The translations under genes were made by a program, and so were the position numbers. The notes beneath the pieces were generated by a model, which saw nothing but the letters and a program-made list of their open reading frames with translations, made no database searches and had not been told where the DNA came from. Below are positions 40,060 to 53,046 of a DNA stretch of 64,000 nt, in pieces (positions within the stretch are counted from its first letter, which is position 1; each line of letters begins with the position of its first letter). Source of the DNA: Pomphorhynchus laevis (Eukaryota; Acanthocephala; Palaeacanthocephala; Echinorhynchida; Pomphorhynchidae); contig WNNJ02001540.1 of the NCBI GenBank assembly GCA_012934845.2, positions 1 to 64,000 of the forward strand. Reading direction: 5' to 3'.

Positions 40060-40140
40060 AATAAGACAAGCTTTCGACAGTTACGTCTGCTTCGAACATT
40101 TGACTCGAAGCAGACGTAACAGTCGAAAGCTTGTCTTATT
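40060..40140. repeat. 36-bp near-perfect hairpin
   Basis: Arms at 40060-40095 and 40105-40140 pair at 35 of 36 positions around the 9-base loop ACATTTGAC. The arm includes AAGCTTTCGAC and GTTACGTCTGCTTCGA. It has higher GC than its surroundings. Confidence 0.95.
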
Positions 40141-40309
40141 AAAATAAAGTATTTTCTATAATGCAAACCTATGTCTGAACATAATTTTGAACCGAAATAT
40201 TAACTATTTATGATTCTTCTATAACTATCATTATAATAACTATATATTATAATAACTATCTATGATTCTTCTATAACTATCATTATAGTTATAGAAGAAT
40301 GTTTTAAAT

Positions 40310-40560
40310 TTAAATTATAAAAATTTACTAATAAATAAAATATGATGTATTTGAATTAAGATTAGAGCTTACTTAACTTTGAGATTATAGGATATCAGGA
40401 GAAACTGCTATGCTATCAGGTTTCAACCCCTTTTCTAGACCTAACATAACAGCCAGCCAAATTCGCAAAAATGACGTATTTCCTGTGGTGAAATGTGATT
40501 ATTTTTTGTACATTATTCTAATACGAAACATATTTATCATCCATCCATAAAAAATTTTAA
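40310..40560 (-). repeat. P1 3' end, antisense
   Basis: ATCAGGAGAAACTGCTATGC, TATCAGGTTTCAACCCC, the GACGTATTTCCT hairpin arm and TTATCATCCATCCATAAA at the coding end. The flanking 40200-40300 holds palindromic TTCTATAACTATCATTATAG text. Confidence 0.65.
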
Positions 40561-41710
40561 AAAAGAAAAAGTCCATTAAACTCATTTGAAAATAAGCAGA
40601 AAAATAATTTTGTACAAGAATGCTGTGTAGCTATTTTTGAAGTAAAAAAATAGCTGAAAGTGTAAAAAATAAATATTGAATATTAAACATATTTAATTTA
40701 TATGCCAATACTAGAAGTAAAAATTTTACATATTTGTGCTTATTTAAATTCCTTATTCTGGTATATATTTTATTATTCTTGATATTTTTATTTATTATTA
40801 TATTTTTTATTATTCTAATAAAAAAATAAAATGTAAAAGATAATTTTATTAATGATTTTATCAAAAATATCCGATAATTTGCAAAAACGGTTGTCTATCA
40901 AAATACTGCATAGATTAGATTATATACTTTTCGATGAGTCAAGAAGTCTGTAAAAAAATTTGATTATTTAATTTAATGTTTGAATTTAATGTTCCCAGTT
41001 GCAACCGTCTTAAATTTGATTACAGTTCTCGATTTCATACAAAACAATCAAGTGAGTTGTAATATTTCACCCAGCACAGAAAACAATAATAGGCTGTGAT
41101 TTTTTTGTCACTTGCAGCTACCGTTTTTAATAGCATCAAAACTATCTGATGGAGTAGTTACACAATCTTGCGCAGACTGAAATTTAAAGTATAAATTGTG
41201 AAATTGAGTCTATTTTACGACATATAATTATTACGAAGTATCGTGAGCAACTGATAGAACGAATAAAAGCAATTCACAATTGATATGATAAATTCAGATT
41301 GCAATTTAAGATAACATCATGAATTGGAAATTTTATCTACCGAGAAATGAAATAACAAAAGTAGGGAAAATGCTAGCTGCAACAGTATAAAAAGCTCCAA
41401 TATCTACAGAAGAATATTCTCAGACTTCAATTTTGTATGTTAATATTTTATTAATTTATTCAAAAAATTAAATGTTGCTTTAGTTTGAGAACGATTATTC
41501 GATTTTGTAAGATCAAAGTAAACTTTGTAAGATCAAAGTAAACTTTTGAGGTATCTTGCGTTGAAAAGACATCGCTTATTAATACAGTGAATTTTTGATA
41601 TAACTTTTAAATTTTTTTATTTATTACGATATATAATGTTATTTTTATAATTTATATTATATAAATATATTATATATTTAAATATTAAATATATAATATA
41701 TAATATTATT
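40561..41710. other. No gene seen
   Basis: AT-rich sequence. The 77-codon minus frame at 40631-40864 is Ile/Lys/Phe low complexity, probably a remnant of a P1-like tail. The rest shows no motif. Confidence 0.5.
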
Positions 41711-41770
41711 ATATTTACTCACTTGTATGAACAAGTGAGTAAATTCATGGTTTTACACATGAATTTAAAA
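41711..41770. repeat. Two adjacent hairpins
   Basis: TTTACTCACTTG/CAAGTGAGTAAA around TATGAA is followed immediately by AATTCATG/CATGAATT around GTTTTACA. Confidence 0.85.
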
Positions 41771-41879
41771 TTGTGTAATTTCCTAAAGATTATTCAGGAA
41801 ATATCGAAATCAACTTTAATATAATTAATAATTAATTAACTAATATAATTATTATATTAATTTAATAAATATTATACTT

Positions 41880-42235
41880 TGTAATAGAATAAGATACTAG
41901 ATAGTTTTATTAGAGGAAATACATCATTAGCATTTATTTGGCCCCGCTGCCATGTTTGGCAGAGGGGTTAGGGGCCGAAACCTGATAACATAGCAGTTCC
42001 TCCTGATGACCTCTAATCCTTATTCTGATACAGCGTATGCTATTTATTAGTCAATTCATAAAAATTGATTTTTATTTTTAATTTCATTTTATAATTCATC
42101 TTGATATAAATTATATAAAATCTTATAACAATTATTTATTATTAATTAATTTTTTATTATTTAACTATTTAACTTTTATTTTGCATTATTTTTAATTTGC
42201 AATATAAAATACGTAGGCTCAGTTAGCTTATTTGA
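41880..42235 (+). repeat. P1 3' tail, sense, well preserved
   Basis: From TAGAATAAGATACTAGATAG through the hairpin arm, GGCCCCGCTGCCATG, GGGGTTAGGGGCC, GAAAC, CATAGCAGTTCCTC, CTGATGACCTCTAATCC, the AT tail and the terminus ACGTAGGCTCAGTTAGCT at 42211. CCTCTAATCC pairs with GGGTTAGGGG over ten positions with two wobbles. Confidence 0.75.
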
Positions 42236-42335
42236 TTTATAAATCAATTTTATCCACTTTGTATAATCACCAAATAGTTTGTCTTAATAACACATTTCGT
42301 TAATTTGTTTATTTTAAGCAAATTGACATTCAGAG

Positions 42336-42376
42336 AACCATATCTTTTCCAAATAAATTTTGGAAAAGATATGGTT
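42336..42376. repeat. Perfect hairpin, AACCATATCTTTTCCAAA
   Basis: The arm and its exact complement flank a 4-5 base loop. A third partial copy of the right arm follows at 42390. Confidence 0.85.
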
Positions 42377-43479
42377 CATATAATTTTTGGAAAAGATATT
42401 TTCGTTACATTTTTACAAATGTAAGGATTAAAGTAAACGAAATTGTCAATTATTAATTTCATATTAGTAATTGCAACAATTTTACAAAACGATAATTTAT
42501 AAACCACGTTGTTCAATCATTAAACAGTAGCTAGCTGAAACCAATTAATTACACATTAAATAATGTCAATTAGTAAAACAAACGATAAAATGAATAATAA
42601 GAATTTATAAATTAATAAAGTTGATTATTTTTTATTAATTAAAAATAAAAAATATCCAAATTTAAAACGATAAGGTAACTATGTAACTAATAACTTTGAA
42701 TATTATAACTATATGTGATGCTACCACTTTTTATAGCGGTTAACACAAATTACAATAAAATATAAATATATACTCAGACATCAAAATGTGAGCTTATAAG
42801 GGACAAACCTTAAAGTCGTTTTAATGAAACCAATAAAATGAATTATTAAAAAATTGATATTTCGAAAACTACTGTCATTGTTTTATTCTGTTAGTAACTG
42901 CCAAAATATTAATCTTTTAATAAAAAAACTATTCAGTAAATTAAATGCTGATATCTGAAAAGTTCTTCGTCAAATAGATTTGATCTCTACCAATCCGAAG
43001 CTAATCAGATCACTTAACGGAGTTACGTATTTTGTACTATATCTTTAGTATTTTGCATAAATATATAAACCTAAATATCTTAACCTTTAGATTTTATAAT
43101 TTATTAAATTTTTATATAATGATTTTTATTTTATATAGATACGAGCGTCATATTTTAATATGACGTCATTTTTCTCATTATATTTCGTGTTTTTTATTAT
43201 ATTTATTATTATTTTTCGTTATATTTCTTATTTTCACATCGTCGTAAAATAAATGATTTTGAAATATTTTACAAATTTATTATGATATTTCTCCATCAAT
43301 CAGATTAGCTAACTAAGTTTGTGTATTTCATTTTATTTATAAATAAAAAATAAAAAATATTTATATGACAAATAAATTATATATTTATCAATTGTTTGAA
43401 AATATATACAAGACAAATTTATGCAAGACAAATATACAATTGTGTTATATATAATACAATTGTATTATATTAACTTGAT
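42377..43479. other. AT-rich, P1 termini only
   Basis: Two diverged P1 ends lie at 43012 (CACTTAACGGAGTTACG) and 43305 (GCTAACTAAGTTTGTG). TCATATTTTAATATGACG at 43150 is a perfect palindrome. Nothing coding. Confidence 0.5.
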
Positions 43480-43880
43480 AAATTGTACATTTATCAAGTT
43501 AAAATGTAAAATTGAAATTTTAAATAAAAGTCAATTTTTATAAATTGACTCATAAATAATATACGAAGTATCAGAATAAGGATTAGAAGTCATTAGAACG
43601 AATTTTAATTTGAAGATGCTATTTTACACGGTATTTTTTCTAAAATGAAGAAATGCATTTTTTAAAAATAATTATTTATATTTTATACAATTTTAAAATA
43701 TAAATTTAAAATAAAAGTCAATATTTATCAATTGACTAATAAATAACAGACGTTGTATCAGTATAAGGATTAGAGGTCATCATGAGGAATTGTTAACTTA
43801 TAATATCTCGGCCTTTGTTCCTCGACTAAACAAGGCAGCGGACTAAATACGTGCCAATGATGTATTTCCTTTGATGTATT
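43480..43880 (-). repeat. P1 3' tails, antisense, two stacked
   Basis: Two copies of the AATTGACTAATAAATAA... region (43535, 43730). The second carries a motif with GGTCATCATGAGGAATTGTT. On the minus strand GAGGAA and TTCCTC still pair, CTGATGA has become ATGATGA, and GAAA has become GAGA. Confidence 0.65.
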
Positions 43881-46149
43881 TTGATCACATTATTTGATCG
43901 ATATAGTGTGGAAATGTTCCAATTAAGATTATATAAAATTGATATTTATTTACTAAATCGATTCTAAATTTGCTAATTAGTATAAAATTTTGCTGTATTA
44001 ATTATTAATTTTGATTTATAAATTATTGCTTAATTAATTATTATCAGTTGATTGCGTTTTCGTATTTTGTATTTTATTCAATTTATAAATATTTTAATCT
44101 AAGGATTATCTATAAATCATATTTATATAAGAATTTTTAAAATTTAATTTTTATGAGTTAATTAATGAACAATTTAAGATGAGTTAGAAGTCATATGTAG
44201 ATGACTTAAGACAGTCAATGTAGACTTATCTATAGTCACTGTAAATAGCTATAATCTGTAGATGACAGTAATTGCAAATATAACTAGATTAAACATAAAA
44301 AAGAGTCAAAAATGTGAAAGAACGATTGCATTTTTAGTCCTTAATTGTCAAGAAACGATTGGTTTCTATTTTTGTAACTTATTTGAATAACACGATAAAA
44401 TTCCACAGAATGTTTTTAAGCCACTCGACTGGTCTCCTTTAACCTAAAGAAACGTTTAAATTAATCGAAAATTCTTTGATATGATCGTTCCTAATCTTAT
44501 CTCTATATCCCTATTTCTGTTGTCTTTACCTGAGATTTTACTCTTATGGTTCATATCTGTAGTTCATTATTAAGGTATGAACTAAAATTAAATGATAAAT
44601 TAGCTGACGGTTCAGCTTCCTCTTTTGCACGTCGTTATTTACAAACAACGCATCACTTGGTTAGCTAAACATATTCGTGTCTCAATCTATTTGGGGTTTA
44701 TACCATGATTCAAGAATAATTTTAAAGTACTTGAACTCCTTTGCATCCAAGTATTTATTAGCATTTAAGTAGAGTAACTATCATGGTTACCGATTAACAT
44801 TTCAACTAATAATCAATCAAATAGGTATTAAAGTCTTCAAATCGTCAAGCCAACAAAACAACATTATCAACAAAAAGCAATTGATATCGCAATTTAACCA
44901 AACGGAAGACTGACATTCGGCAGAAAAGCTCGTATCGATATTTGGTCCATAAAAGTTATGAAAAGAAGTGAATACAAAATGAAGGGATACATTCATTATC
45001 ATTCATACATTCACTTCAATACAAATGAAGTGACAGTCGAATGAAATACTCGTATACATTCAGTCATGAATTATTGTAGTTTAAATTCTAACCGATCGTC
45101 TTGGTTATTGTAGAAACACCACTGTCATTAGATCTCCATTGATGTGCTGGAAGAAGAACGATGTGCCGCTTTTTAAGCGCTGCATGATGAGATTGGACTT
45201 TTACTCGTGACATGATTTAAATATTAACAAAAATAAAAACGTTCATATTGAAATTTTATGTTTAAACACAAAATAGGGATAAGAAACTTTTGAAATTATA
45301 TCATATAACTCTGCCCATTAATATATCTGCTGCTTAGATAATTATGTCTTTAATTAAAACACGTAACTAAAATATGAAATACAGTTGTGATTTTTAGCAT
45401 TAGTTAATAATATATAACTATTTATATTAACTATATTTTAATTTTATTAAAATTCGAATGCTATTATACTTTAAATTATTACCTAAAATAACTTTATAAA
45501 TGTATTTTTAACATTATCGTGCAATTAAAAAAGAAAATTGCAGATATAAAATAACAATCTACTGAAAAAGAGAATGTTCATCAAATTGCTCAGTAAAAAA
45601 CAATAGTATTTTAATTATTTCTATGAGGAGTCGTAAACCAAATGTCTCTGTACCTAAAATACAGAAGAAAAAATTATAAACCAAAAATAAAATAATTGTT
45701 TATTATAATTACTTATAATAATTATAATAATTGTTTATTAATTATAAAATAACTGAATTAAAATAATTATAATTTAACTGGACATACTTGAATAGAAAAC
45801 ACACGGGAAATCAACTTTAGATTCGATTAAAGTTTGCAAAATGACAGTGCAAAATATTAAAATCTTAAACTTTTCAGGAAGTTGAGAATATATAGGAAAA
45901 ATACTGACAATATTTTTTGGCTACACTATTTACAGTACTTTTACAGTGAATCCGTCTGGGATAAAATATCTGCTCTAACGTTTGCAAACTTTTTAGGCAT
46001 TATTGTTGAACATCTACATGATAACGTTACTGATTAATAAATAATGAAGCATTTTGATGGCGAAATTAAAGTCATCACACAATGATGACTTTAATCAAAT
46101 TATGACAGTCACACTTGATTATCTATTTCATGCTTTATAATAAATGAGA
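43881..46149. other. No gene seen
   Basis: AT-rich, apparently unique. A P1-like end at 44048 is diverged. The minus 61-codon frame at 44817-45002 has no support. GATGACTTTAAT occurs as an inverted pair at 46070-46095. Confidence 0.5.
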
Positions 46150-46500
46150 AGTTGTACAAAATTAATATTATTTAATATTATTAATATTATTTTTATAAAT
46201 TAAAAATAATGATATATAAAAATATAATAATTAAATTATAAATAATAAATAATTATAAATAATTTTAAATAATTGTTATAACATTTTATATAATTTACTT
46301 CAATTTAAAATCAAAATCAATTTTTATGAATTGACTAATATAAATAATAGACGATGTATCAGAATAAGGATTAGAGGTCATCAGGAGGAACTGCTATGCT
46401 ATCAAGTTTCGGCTCCTAACTCCTCTACCCAACATAGCATTATTCCTGGACGGGACATAACAGCAAAGCCAAATACATGACAATGAATATTATTTATTTT
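46150..46500 (-). repeat. P1 3' tail, antisense
   Basis: AT tail, AATTTTTATGAATTGACTAA, GATGTATCAGAATAAGGATT, and a motif reading GGTCATCAGGAGGAACTGCT, ATGCTATCAAGTTTCGGCTC and CTAACTCCTCTACCCAACAT. The minus strand keeps CTGATGA, GAAAC, GAGGAG/TTCCTC and CATAGCAG. A terminus-like ACTGAGTTACAT is at 46570. Confidence 0.7.
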
Positions 46501-48104
46501 ATTGACTTCGATAAAATTTAATTTTAATTTAAACAATAAATATATAGTCAAATAATATGTTACGTAGCCAACTGAGTTACATATTTAATATAATTATAAA
46601 ATTGAAAGAAAAATAATAATAATTATTTATTATTCAACAATTTATCAGTATAAAATTAATGTTTAAAAAAATTATTGAAGTTAATAATAACTTCAATAAC
46701 AGGATATAATAAATTTATTATAAGGCATTCCTATAAATTAGAAATTCAATGTATGTTTCTCAATGTTTTAAAAAATAAAGATAAGTTGCAAAGTTCATAA
46801 TCATTGCGTTTAAGTTAGTAAAAAATTAAAAAAATGTAAGAAAAACAAATCATACACCTCGAAAATTATCAATAATTATCTATTTTCAATAGATAGTAAA
46901 GTTACAGATTTTTGTAACTTTACGACAAAGATTTGATTTTGACCCTTATTGTTTACACTAGAAAGCACGTATTTATATATTAATAAGTCAAATGTTTAAC
47001 TTTGTCACAAATTGATCAAGTAATCTATAAATCAATAACTAATCAGTAATAGGAATAATTTTTCTAGTAATATATTGCATAAGTATCTTACTAAAGATGC
47101 AATAATGGCAGATTATTCAAAATGTTTGAAATATTAAATATAAATTTTTTTAATATATTAAGCATTCAATAAGATGTTTAATATATATGTATTAATAACA
47201 TTTGATGCATTGATTAATATTTGATGTATTATTTTAATATATTAAGCATTCAATAAGATCTTTAATATAGATTTATTAATAATATTTGATGTAAAATATT
47301 ATTTTATTATTATTATATTATTTTGTTAGTAAATTATTGTGGTCCATTTATTTTAGTCGAAAATAAATGTGAAAGTAAATAAATCGAATCAAAAATAACA
47401 AAATAAAATATTTATTTTCCTTATTTATGAAAAAGCTAAGAAGTATATATTTAAAATTGGTTAATTCCTAATTTGATGAAATATTTTCAAATAATTAAAA
47501 AATACTGTTAATTTACGATCCAAAACATGTTTTTACAGTGTTTATAACTTAAAATTAGAGATAATAATATAAATGTATAATTTATTGACTAGAATTTAAA
47601 CAAGCATTTCATGTTAACTTCAAGGTTACAATTATTTGATACCGAAATAAAACAAATTGAAAACTGGAAAACTAATTATGATGGTTTGATGACCATCCAT
47701 ATTTTCAGTAAGACAAAGACTGTGTCAATGAATATGCCAATTTAATAAGTTTTCGTGACTGTGTATTAGACAAGAGTGTGGTAGAACATTCAGATATAGT
47801 CTACCGGGAAATATCGATAGGTCACGGTTATCAACCATACGAATGTTTAAATGTGTGATTAATACATTTCCAATGCATCTTAATGCACAAAGTTGCATCT
47901 AATATAGGAGTGCAGCAAATGTACAGAGTATATGTTTGAAACATATTTGTGCATTAAAAATTTCCAGTTCCTACATAAAGTTATTAAATCAAGAAAACTT
48001 TTTCCTAATTGTTTATTTAAGTTCGGCAATTTAAGCAACATCTGCTAGTTTACGAGACTTTAAATTTACAAAACTTAAAATTTCAAAACGCTTTTCGGTC
48101 TACA
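46501..48104. other. Region upstream of the Ig gene
   Basis: AT-rich with ATATTAAGCATTCAATAAGAT repeated at 47155 and 47238. No exon or promoter element that I can defend. 5' exons of the downstream gene may lie here or further left. Confidence 0.5.
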
Positions 48105-49551
48105 ATGAAGTGTTTGTGTGGTTTGTCGTTTTACAGGTTAAAGAAATCTTTTCGGAGCTTGGTGAGGTGCAGCAGAGCGCCTGTTTGGTTTCAATCGACT
48201 AAAATAATTGAACAGCCACCATGGGCAACCATTGCTAGTCAACCAATATTACCATTTCTACAATCATCAATGAATGGAATACCTTCATATTACTATCCTC
48301 AACAAAAGTACATAAATTTCACTGTTGAAAATTTGCGACAGACATTTCCCCGTGGAAACCAGATTCCCAGAATGAAATTGGCTAAAAACCATGTGTATAG
48401 ACATTTTTTGCCTGGAAAGCAGACGGATAGCACTATTGTTGTCGGTAGTACGAACCGTAAAAGTGTGACTGCTGCTAATAATATTCGTCAATCGCCATAT
48501 GAAAGAAAAGTGCAAGAAACATCTAAAATTGTTGCATTGGGAAATTCAAATCAACAAAGACAGTTTCCAGGTGATTTTAACAGAGAATCACAAGACAAAT
48601 CGTTAACTACAATTCCTGATAGTATATACTGTAATCTAAGTGAATTATCACTAAATAATTCTATCGAAATTCCAATCGTTCGATATACAAAAGCAGCAAA
48701 AGCCAATCATTGGGACGTCACAGTTCAAACTCAGTTTGATTATATGCCTGCAGCAAACTTGAAAGGAAACCACAATCATCAAATGATGACGTCATCCACA
48801 ATGACGTCATCATTAATATCAGAGAAAAGAGGTAACTATAAAAATAAACCTGAAATCGTGAATCAAACAAATTATTCGGCTTCGGAACATCAAAGTTCAA
48901 ATAGTCCTCGTATATTTTGTGCATCTGTCGACAAAGTTAGCAAAATGATGTCAATACCTAAACAAGGAAATCCAAATAAAGTAGAAAAGGCATCAAAAAT
49001 TGAGATGCTTATGAAAGAAGGTGAAAAAAAGTGCAAGTTAGATCAACATTCAAATTCCCCAGCAACTGTCAGCTCAGCTAAATTTTACGTTCGTAAAAAC
49101 AGTTTAGAAGAAACTGTTCATTATAAAACGTCAAATAAACTGCCATCAACAAAGATAAGTACATTGCATTTTGATGTTAATAGACAGGTGGATCAAAATG
49201 TAACTGATACTCGGCAGCGATCGGAATCTGATTTAGTAATTTGTAATAAAATTGAAACTACGAAGATGCATCACGCTGATATAGTAAAATCCTGCGGTAA
49301 AGGCATAATTAAGTCAACAAGCGAATGTTTAGACAAACATACAAGAAAGTCAAATGCAAGATCCCGGTCTGTGGAGGAAATGGGTACTTCCAAGTGCTCG
49401 TTTGCAACACACTCGGAATTGTCAAGAAGTAGTTCAGATATACTAAATGCAACGACAATATCGGATGTTTCAATCTTCGATGAAACAGATCCTGATTGGT
49501 GTTTTGATCTACACGGTGGGAATACTGATGACAACACATCAACGAGTGAAG
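48105..49551 (+). CDS. Ig-domain protein, long disordered exon (exon 1 of those seen)
   Basis: A 1.4-kb exon encoding about 480 residues without a folded domain: rich in Ser, Asn, Lys and Thr, with patches such as SRSVEEMGTSKCSF and ELSRSSSDILNATT and an acidic end FDETDPDWCFDLHGGNTDDN. The start is uncertain. ATG at 48105 opens the frame, but TTTTACAG at 48129-48136 is a good acceptor in frame, so this may be an internal exon starting at 48137. Donor GAAG|GTAGGA at 49551 (phase 1). Joined to the next exons it precedes Ig domains, as in palladin, myopalladin or titin-family muscle proteins. The exact orthologue is not recognised. Confidence 0.75.
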
Positions 49552-51390
49552 GTAGGATGTTTTCTTATTTGAGTTTATATTTCAATGATTTCAAAATTCT
49601 GCATTTTTTAATTTAAAATTTAATATACAACAAATACAATTGTCTATTTATAATATTTTTCATCTGCAAGTGAAATTTCTTTTTGCTAAATGAACTAAGT
49701 TCTATCAAAGAAAATAACTTAAGTTTATAGAACATTTTGAAATTATATTTTAATTTTATTTTATTTACGTATTTTATATAATTATAATTTTTCAATTTTC
49801 TTGGGAAAACAAAGTTTAACTGGGAAAACTTTCAAAGTTTTTTTTTAACTTTGTTTAAACTTTGTTTTCTTGGGAAAACAAAGTTTAAACAAAGCAAATA
49901 TAATAGAATAAAAATAATAAAAATAAACTAAAACACCATAAATTTATAAATTCTATAAAATTTTATAAATTTAAAAAATGTAAATCTATTTGATTTCAAG
50001 AAAAATTAATCTTCAAATTCATAGTTTATTTATTGTGAATTAAAAATATAAAATTCAAATCAAACTTGGATTTTTACTACTAATTCTAATTATTTGACAA
50101 AGTATTAATTTTATTATTTTATTGTTTTAAGTTAGACTTTTCGAAGCCAAAATATTTATTCCGCCTTCGTTAGGATTTTATATATGGCCTAATGCATCTT
50201 GACATGAAATATTAAAAAAAGATTGATTTTATTAATTCAAATTCTCAATAACAAACTGCCATTACCAGGAAACGCTATTTACAATCATTTACAATCTAAA
50301 ATGATTGTAAATTTTTAAAATGATTAAAAATTTGTCAAAAACTAGCACATTTAGAATAATTATCATACTATGGAAATTTTCTTATAGTTTGTAGTAATCC
50401 CATCCACAACATTTGTTAATAAAATGTTATCAAAATGCGATATTTAAGTTAATAAAGTATGAACATTTATGATCTATTACTTGTAATATCTGGTACTTAA
50501 ACGTTAAAGTAATTGTCTATGACTGTATATTATTTAATTAGGCAATCATTTCCATAAAGAATTCAACGCTACCTATAATCTTCCTATAATAAAAAGATTA
50601 ATCTTAAGTTTATAAAATATATCAATCTATTAATATTTAATAAAGGTGAAAACTGCTCATAATAAAGTTTCTATATTGAATTTATTTGTTTAATTAACAA
50701 TGTTCTGTTCTCTAAGTAAGTGATAATTTCTCTTAAAAATCTTTGCACTATTTTCTGGAGCAAATAAAAAAAACGAAAGAGAAAATTAAAAAATTGAGAA
50801 ACAATAAACTATCATTTCCGGAACATCATTTCCTAGATTGATAGATTAAAAAATAATATTAATATATAATATTGATACATTGATATTATAGTAATATTAT
50901 AATAATATTGAATTATATATTTAATAATATTGATAACATTGATAGAAATATATAATATATAATAATATTAATAACATTGATAGGTTGAAATTATAGATTA
51001 AACTACCATTTCCGAGAAAATATACATTTCTCATTATCCAAAATATTTGTTACTTATCATTTCCGGGAAATTTTTAAGAACAAGTTAAAAATAAAACTAT
51101 TCGTTTTCCAGAACCACGATAAATATATTCACAGCATTGGCGAAAATGAATTTACATCATTGTTTGAGGATGTAAATGTTGATTTACATCATGATTTCAT
51201 GTTGGCTAATAATGACGAATTCATATAATCAGGATTTGAGCCCCATTTACGGGAACATATTAACATGTAAATAATAAATTAATTAAAATTTAAATTATGA
51301 AATGATAATTACATTATTTTTAATTAAAATCATTACTGTATTTATTTAAATAAACATTGATTCGATAATCATATTTATTATCTTATTAAG
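49552..51390. other. Intron of the Ig gene
   Basis: AT-rich intron with GT and AG ends. 49800-49895 holds a nested inverted repeat (below). No transposon coding seen. Confidence 0.6.
49800..49895. repeat. Nested inverted repeat, CTTGGGAAAACAAAGTTTAA
   Basis: CTTGGGAAAACAAAGTTTAA at 49799 recurs at 49870 in direct order, and AACTTTGTTTAAACTTTGTT lies between them as partial reverse complement. Can form a long hairpin in the pre-mRNA. Confidence 0.8.
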
Positions 51391-51480
51391 CCTCTCCAAA
51401 TAGTGAACAAACTGTCAGAGGAAATATGCTGCTTCGATTTGTTAACAATTCCAAACGAAGAATTATATCAGATGGAGCAG
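51391..51480 (+). CDS. Ig-domain protein, small linker exon
   Basis: Ninety bases, phase 1 at both ends, bounded by ATCTTATTAAG and GTTAATG. Joined to exon 1 it reads ASPNSEQTVRGNMLLRFVNN then SKRRIISDGA and D. Its length is a multiple of three and its phases fit both neighbours, so it can be included or skipped without breaking frame. No domain; a polar linker. Called from splice logic and coding look, not homology. Confidence 0.6.
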
Positions 51481-53046
51481 GTTAATGAACAGTTTAAAGC
51501 AAATATGTTGAACAATATATTTATAAATATATTTTTAATATAAGGGATATATCCTTTCTATTAAAGGATACATTTATATATTTAATCATATATTAAAGCA
51601 AATCATAAGATCTGACGTAGTTTTAGTGGGACATAAATATTGCTAGATTCATGATGATATATTTTATTATAATTATATTAATCAATAATTATTTACATTT
51701 TGCCAGCTAAATAATCACATTTAAGTAATAACGGATTAGGGGATTATTATCTTTTCTACTTAAATGTGTGTTTTTATAAATTCTAACTTGAAAACATCTG
51801 TAAAATCATACACTTTCATGAAGATAAATATTATCTATTGCACTATCAAAAAACGCGGCAATTTGAAATTTTAGTAAAATTGTAGATAATACATTACATA
51901 TATGACACAAATGTGGATCAATTTATAACAACGCATATTAGTGATTATATTTTTGTAATATAATATTTGTAATATTTTTATACATTTATAATAATTAAAA
52001 AAATTAAAACGCAAATTCAAAATGTACATGAAATGTACATTTTTTATTAAAATGTATATTTTTTAATTGTACATTTTTTATGTAATCATTTAATTCAAAG
52101 AGTTGAATGAACTGTAAAAAGCTGATATTATAATTTTTCCATTATCAGATTGATTCTTTATTGAAGTTAAAAAAATTACCAAATACAAACAAGCAACCAT
52201 ATCTGCTTAAGTTGCCTTCAACTTGAATAAAAATAATAAGGATGAACAGCTATAAATTGGTAGGATAGCACAATTCAAGAAAACTATGCTCCTACCTTGT
52301 CAAGATTACAAATTTACAATTTTCTGGATTTGTTGACCCTGCTCTTCTAATGATCTAACATCTTTGTATAGGTTCAAAGAGGAAAACGTTTCTATTCGAG
52401 ATGCTTTCAATCCAAAACTTTTCTATTTACTTAATCTGTTTAGTGCAGTTAGTATCCCCGAGACAAAATTCAAATATATATAATTTATATATATTTATAA
52501 AAATCTGGGAATTTATTTATCCATTGTTTGGCTTAACAATTGCATGGATATTAGTTGGTTTGGGTCAAGGGTGTCGGTAAGGTCAATAGCTAACAAATCG
52601 ATGTGCTTGAGTGACAATTTGGAAAGGACGGGGCAATGAAACAAAGGAGAAATAGGTGAACATTAGATGTGACTAAATATACAACGTCAATAATTCGAAC
52701 GATCGTGGAATGGGATACTGATTATGTCAACCTTATCATAGAAAATATCGACAATTGAGACAATATTTTAAAATGTTTCGATTTTCGCAAACGTTGTTTC
52801 GACCTTCGTCAGTAAATTGTAGTTAATTGAAATTAACTACAGAAATTTCCACAACGAGAAATTCATTGGAAATTTCTGACTGCTTAACATTGACCGGCAA
52901 AGGTCGAATCAACTTTGTATATTGACATAATATTTAATATAATGCCAATAATAATTATGTAATGATATAAAAATATATAAATTTTATTAAAATAAAAATT
53001 AGGAAGATCATATAAGTTTAATCTAAAACAAAATTTCAATTTTAAG
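51481..53046. other. Intron of the Ig gene
   Basis: Contains low-complexity AT, TGTACATTTTTTATTAAAATGTA palindromes near 52025 and an antisense PLE fragment (52200-52860). Confidence 0.6.
52200..52860 (-). pseudogene. PLE N-terminal scrap with hammerhead-like leader
   Basis: Minus strand, 5' to 3': ACTGACGAAGGTCGAAACAA at about 52820-52795 places a CTGACGA and a GAAAC close together, as in PLE leaders, although helix II is too short to be convincing. Further on, RIETFSSLNLYKDVRSLEEQ and GQQIQKIVNL resemble the coiled N-terminal region before Penelope RTs. RT not present. Inserted antisense in the Ig gene intron. Confidence 0.4.

Noticed and set aside
48786-48808. Two TGACGTCA palindromes, candidate CRE sites
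   Set aside because: They lie within the long coding exon, encode a duplicated Met-Thr-Ser-Ser, and there is no promoter context.
49271-49542. Two minus-strand frames inside the Ig gene exon
   Set aside because: Antisense shadows of the long plus-strand coding exon.
52770-52830. CTGACGAAGGTCGAAAC as a functional hammerhead
   Set aside because: CTGACGA and GAAAC are too close to form helix II with a loop. Kept only as a hammerhead-like trace in a PLE leader.
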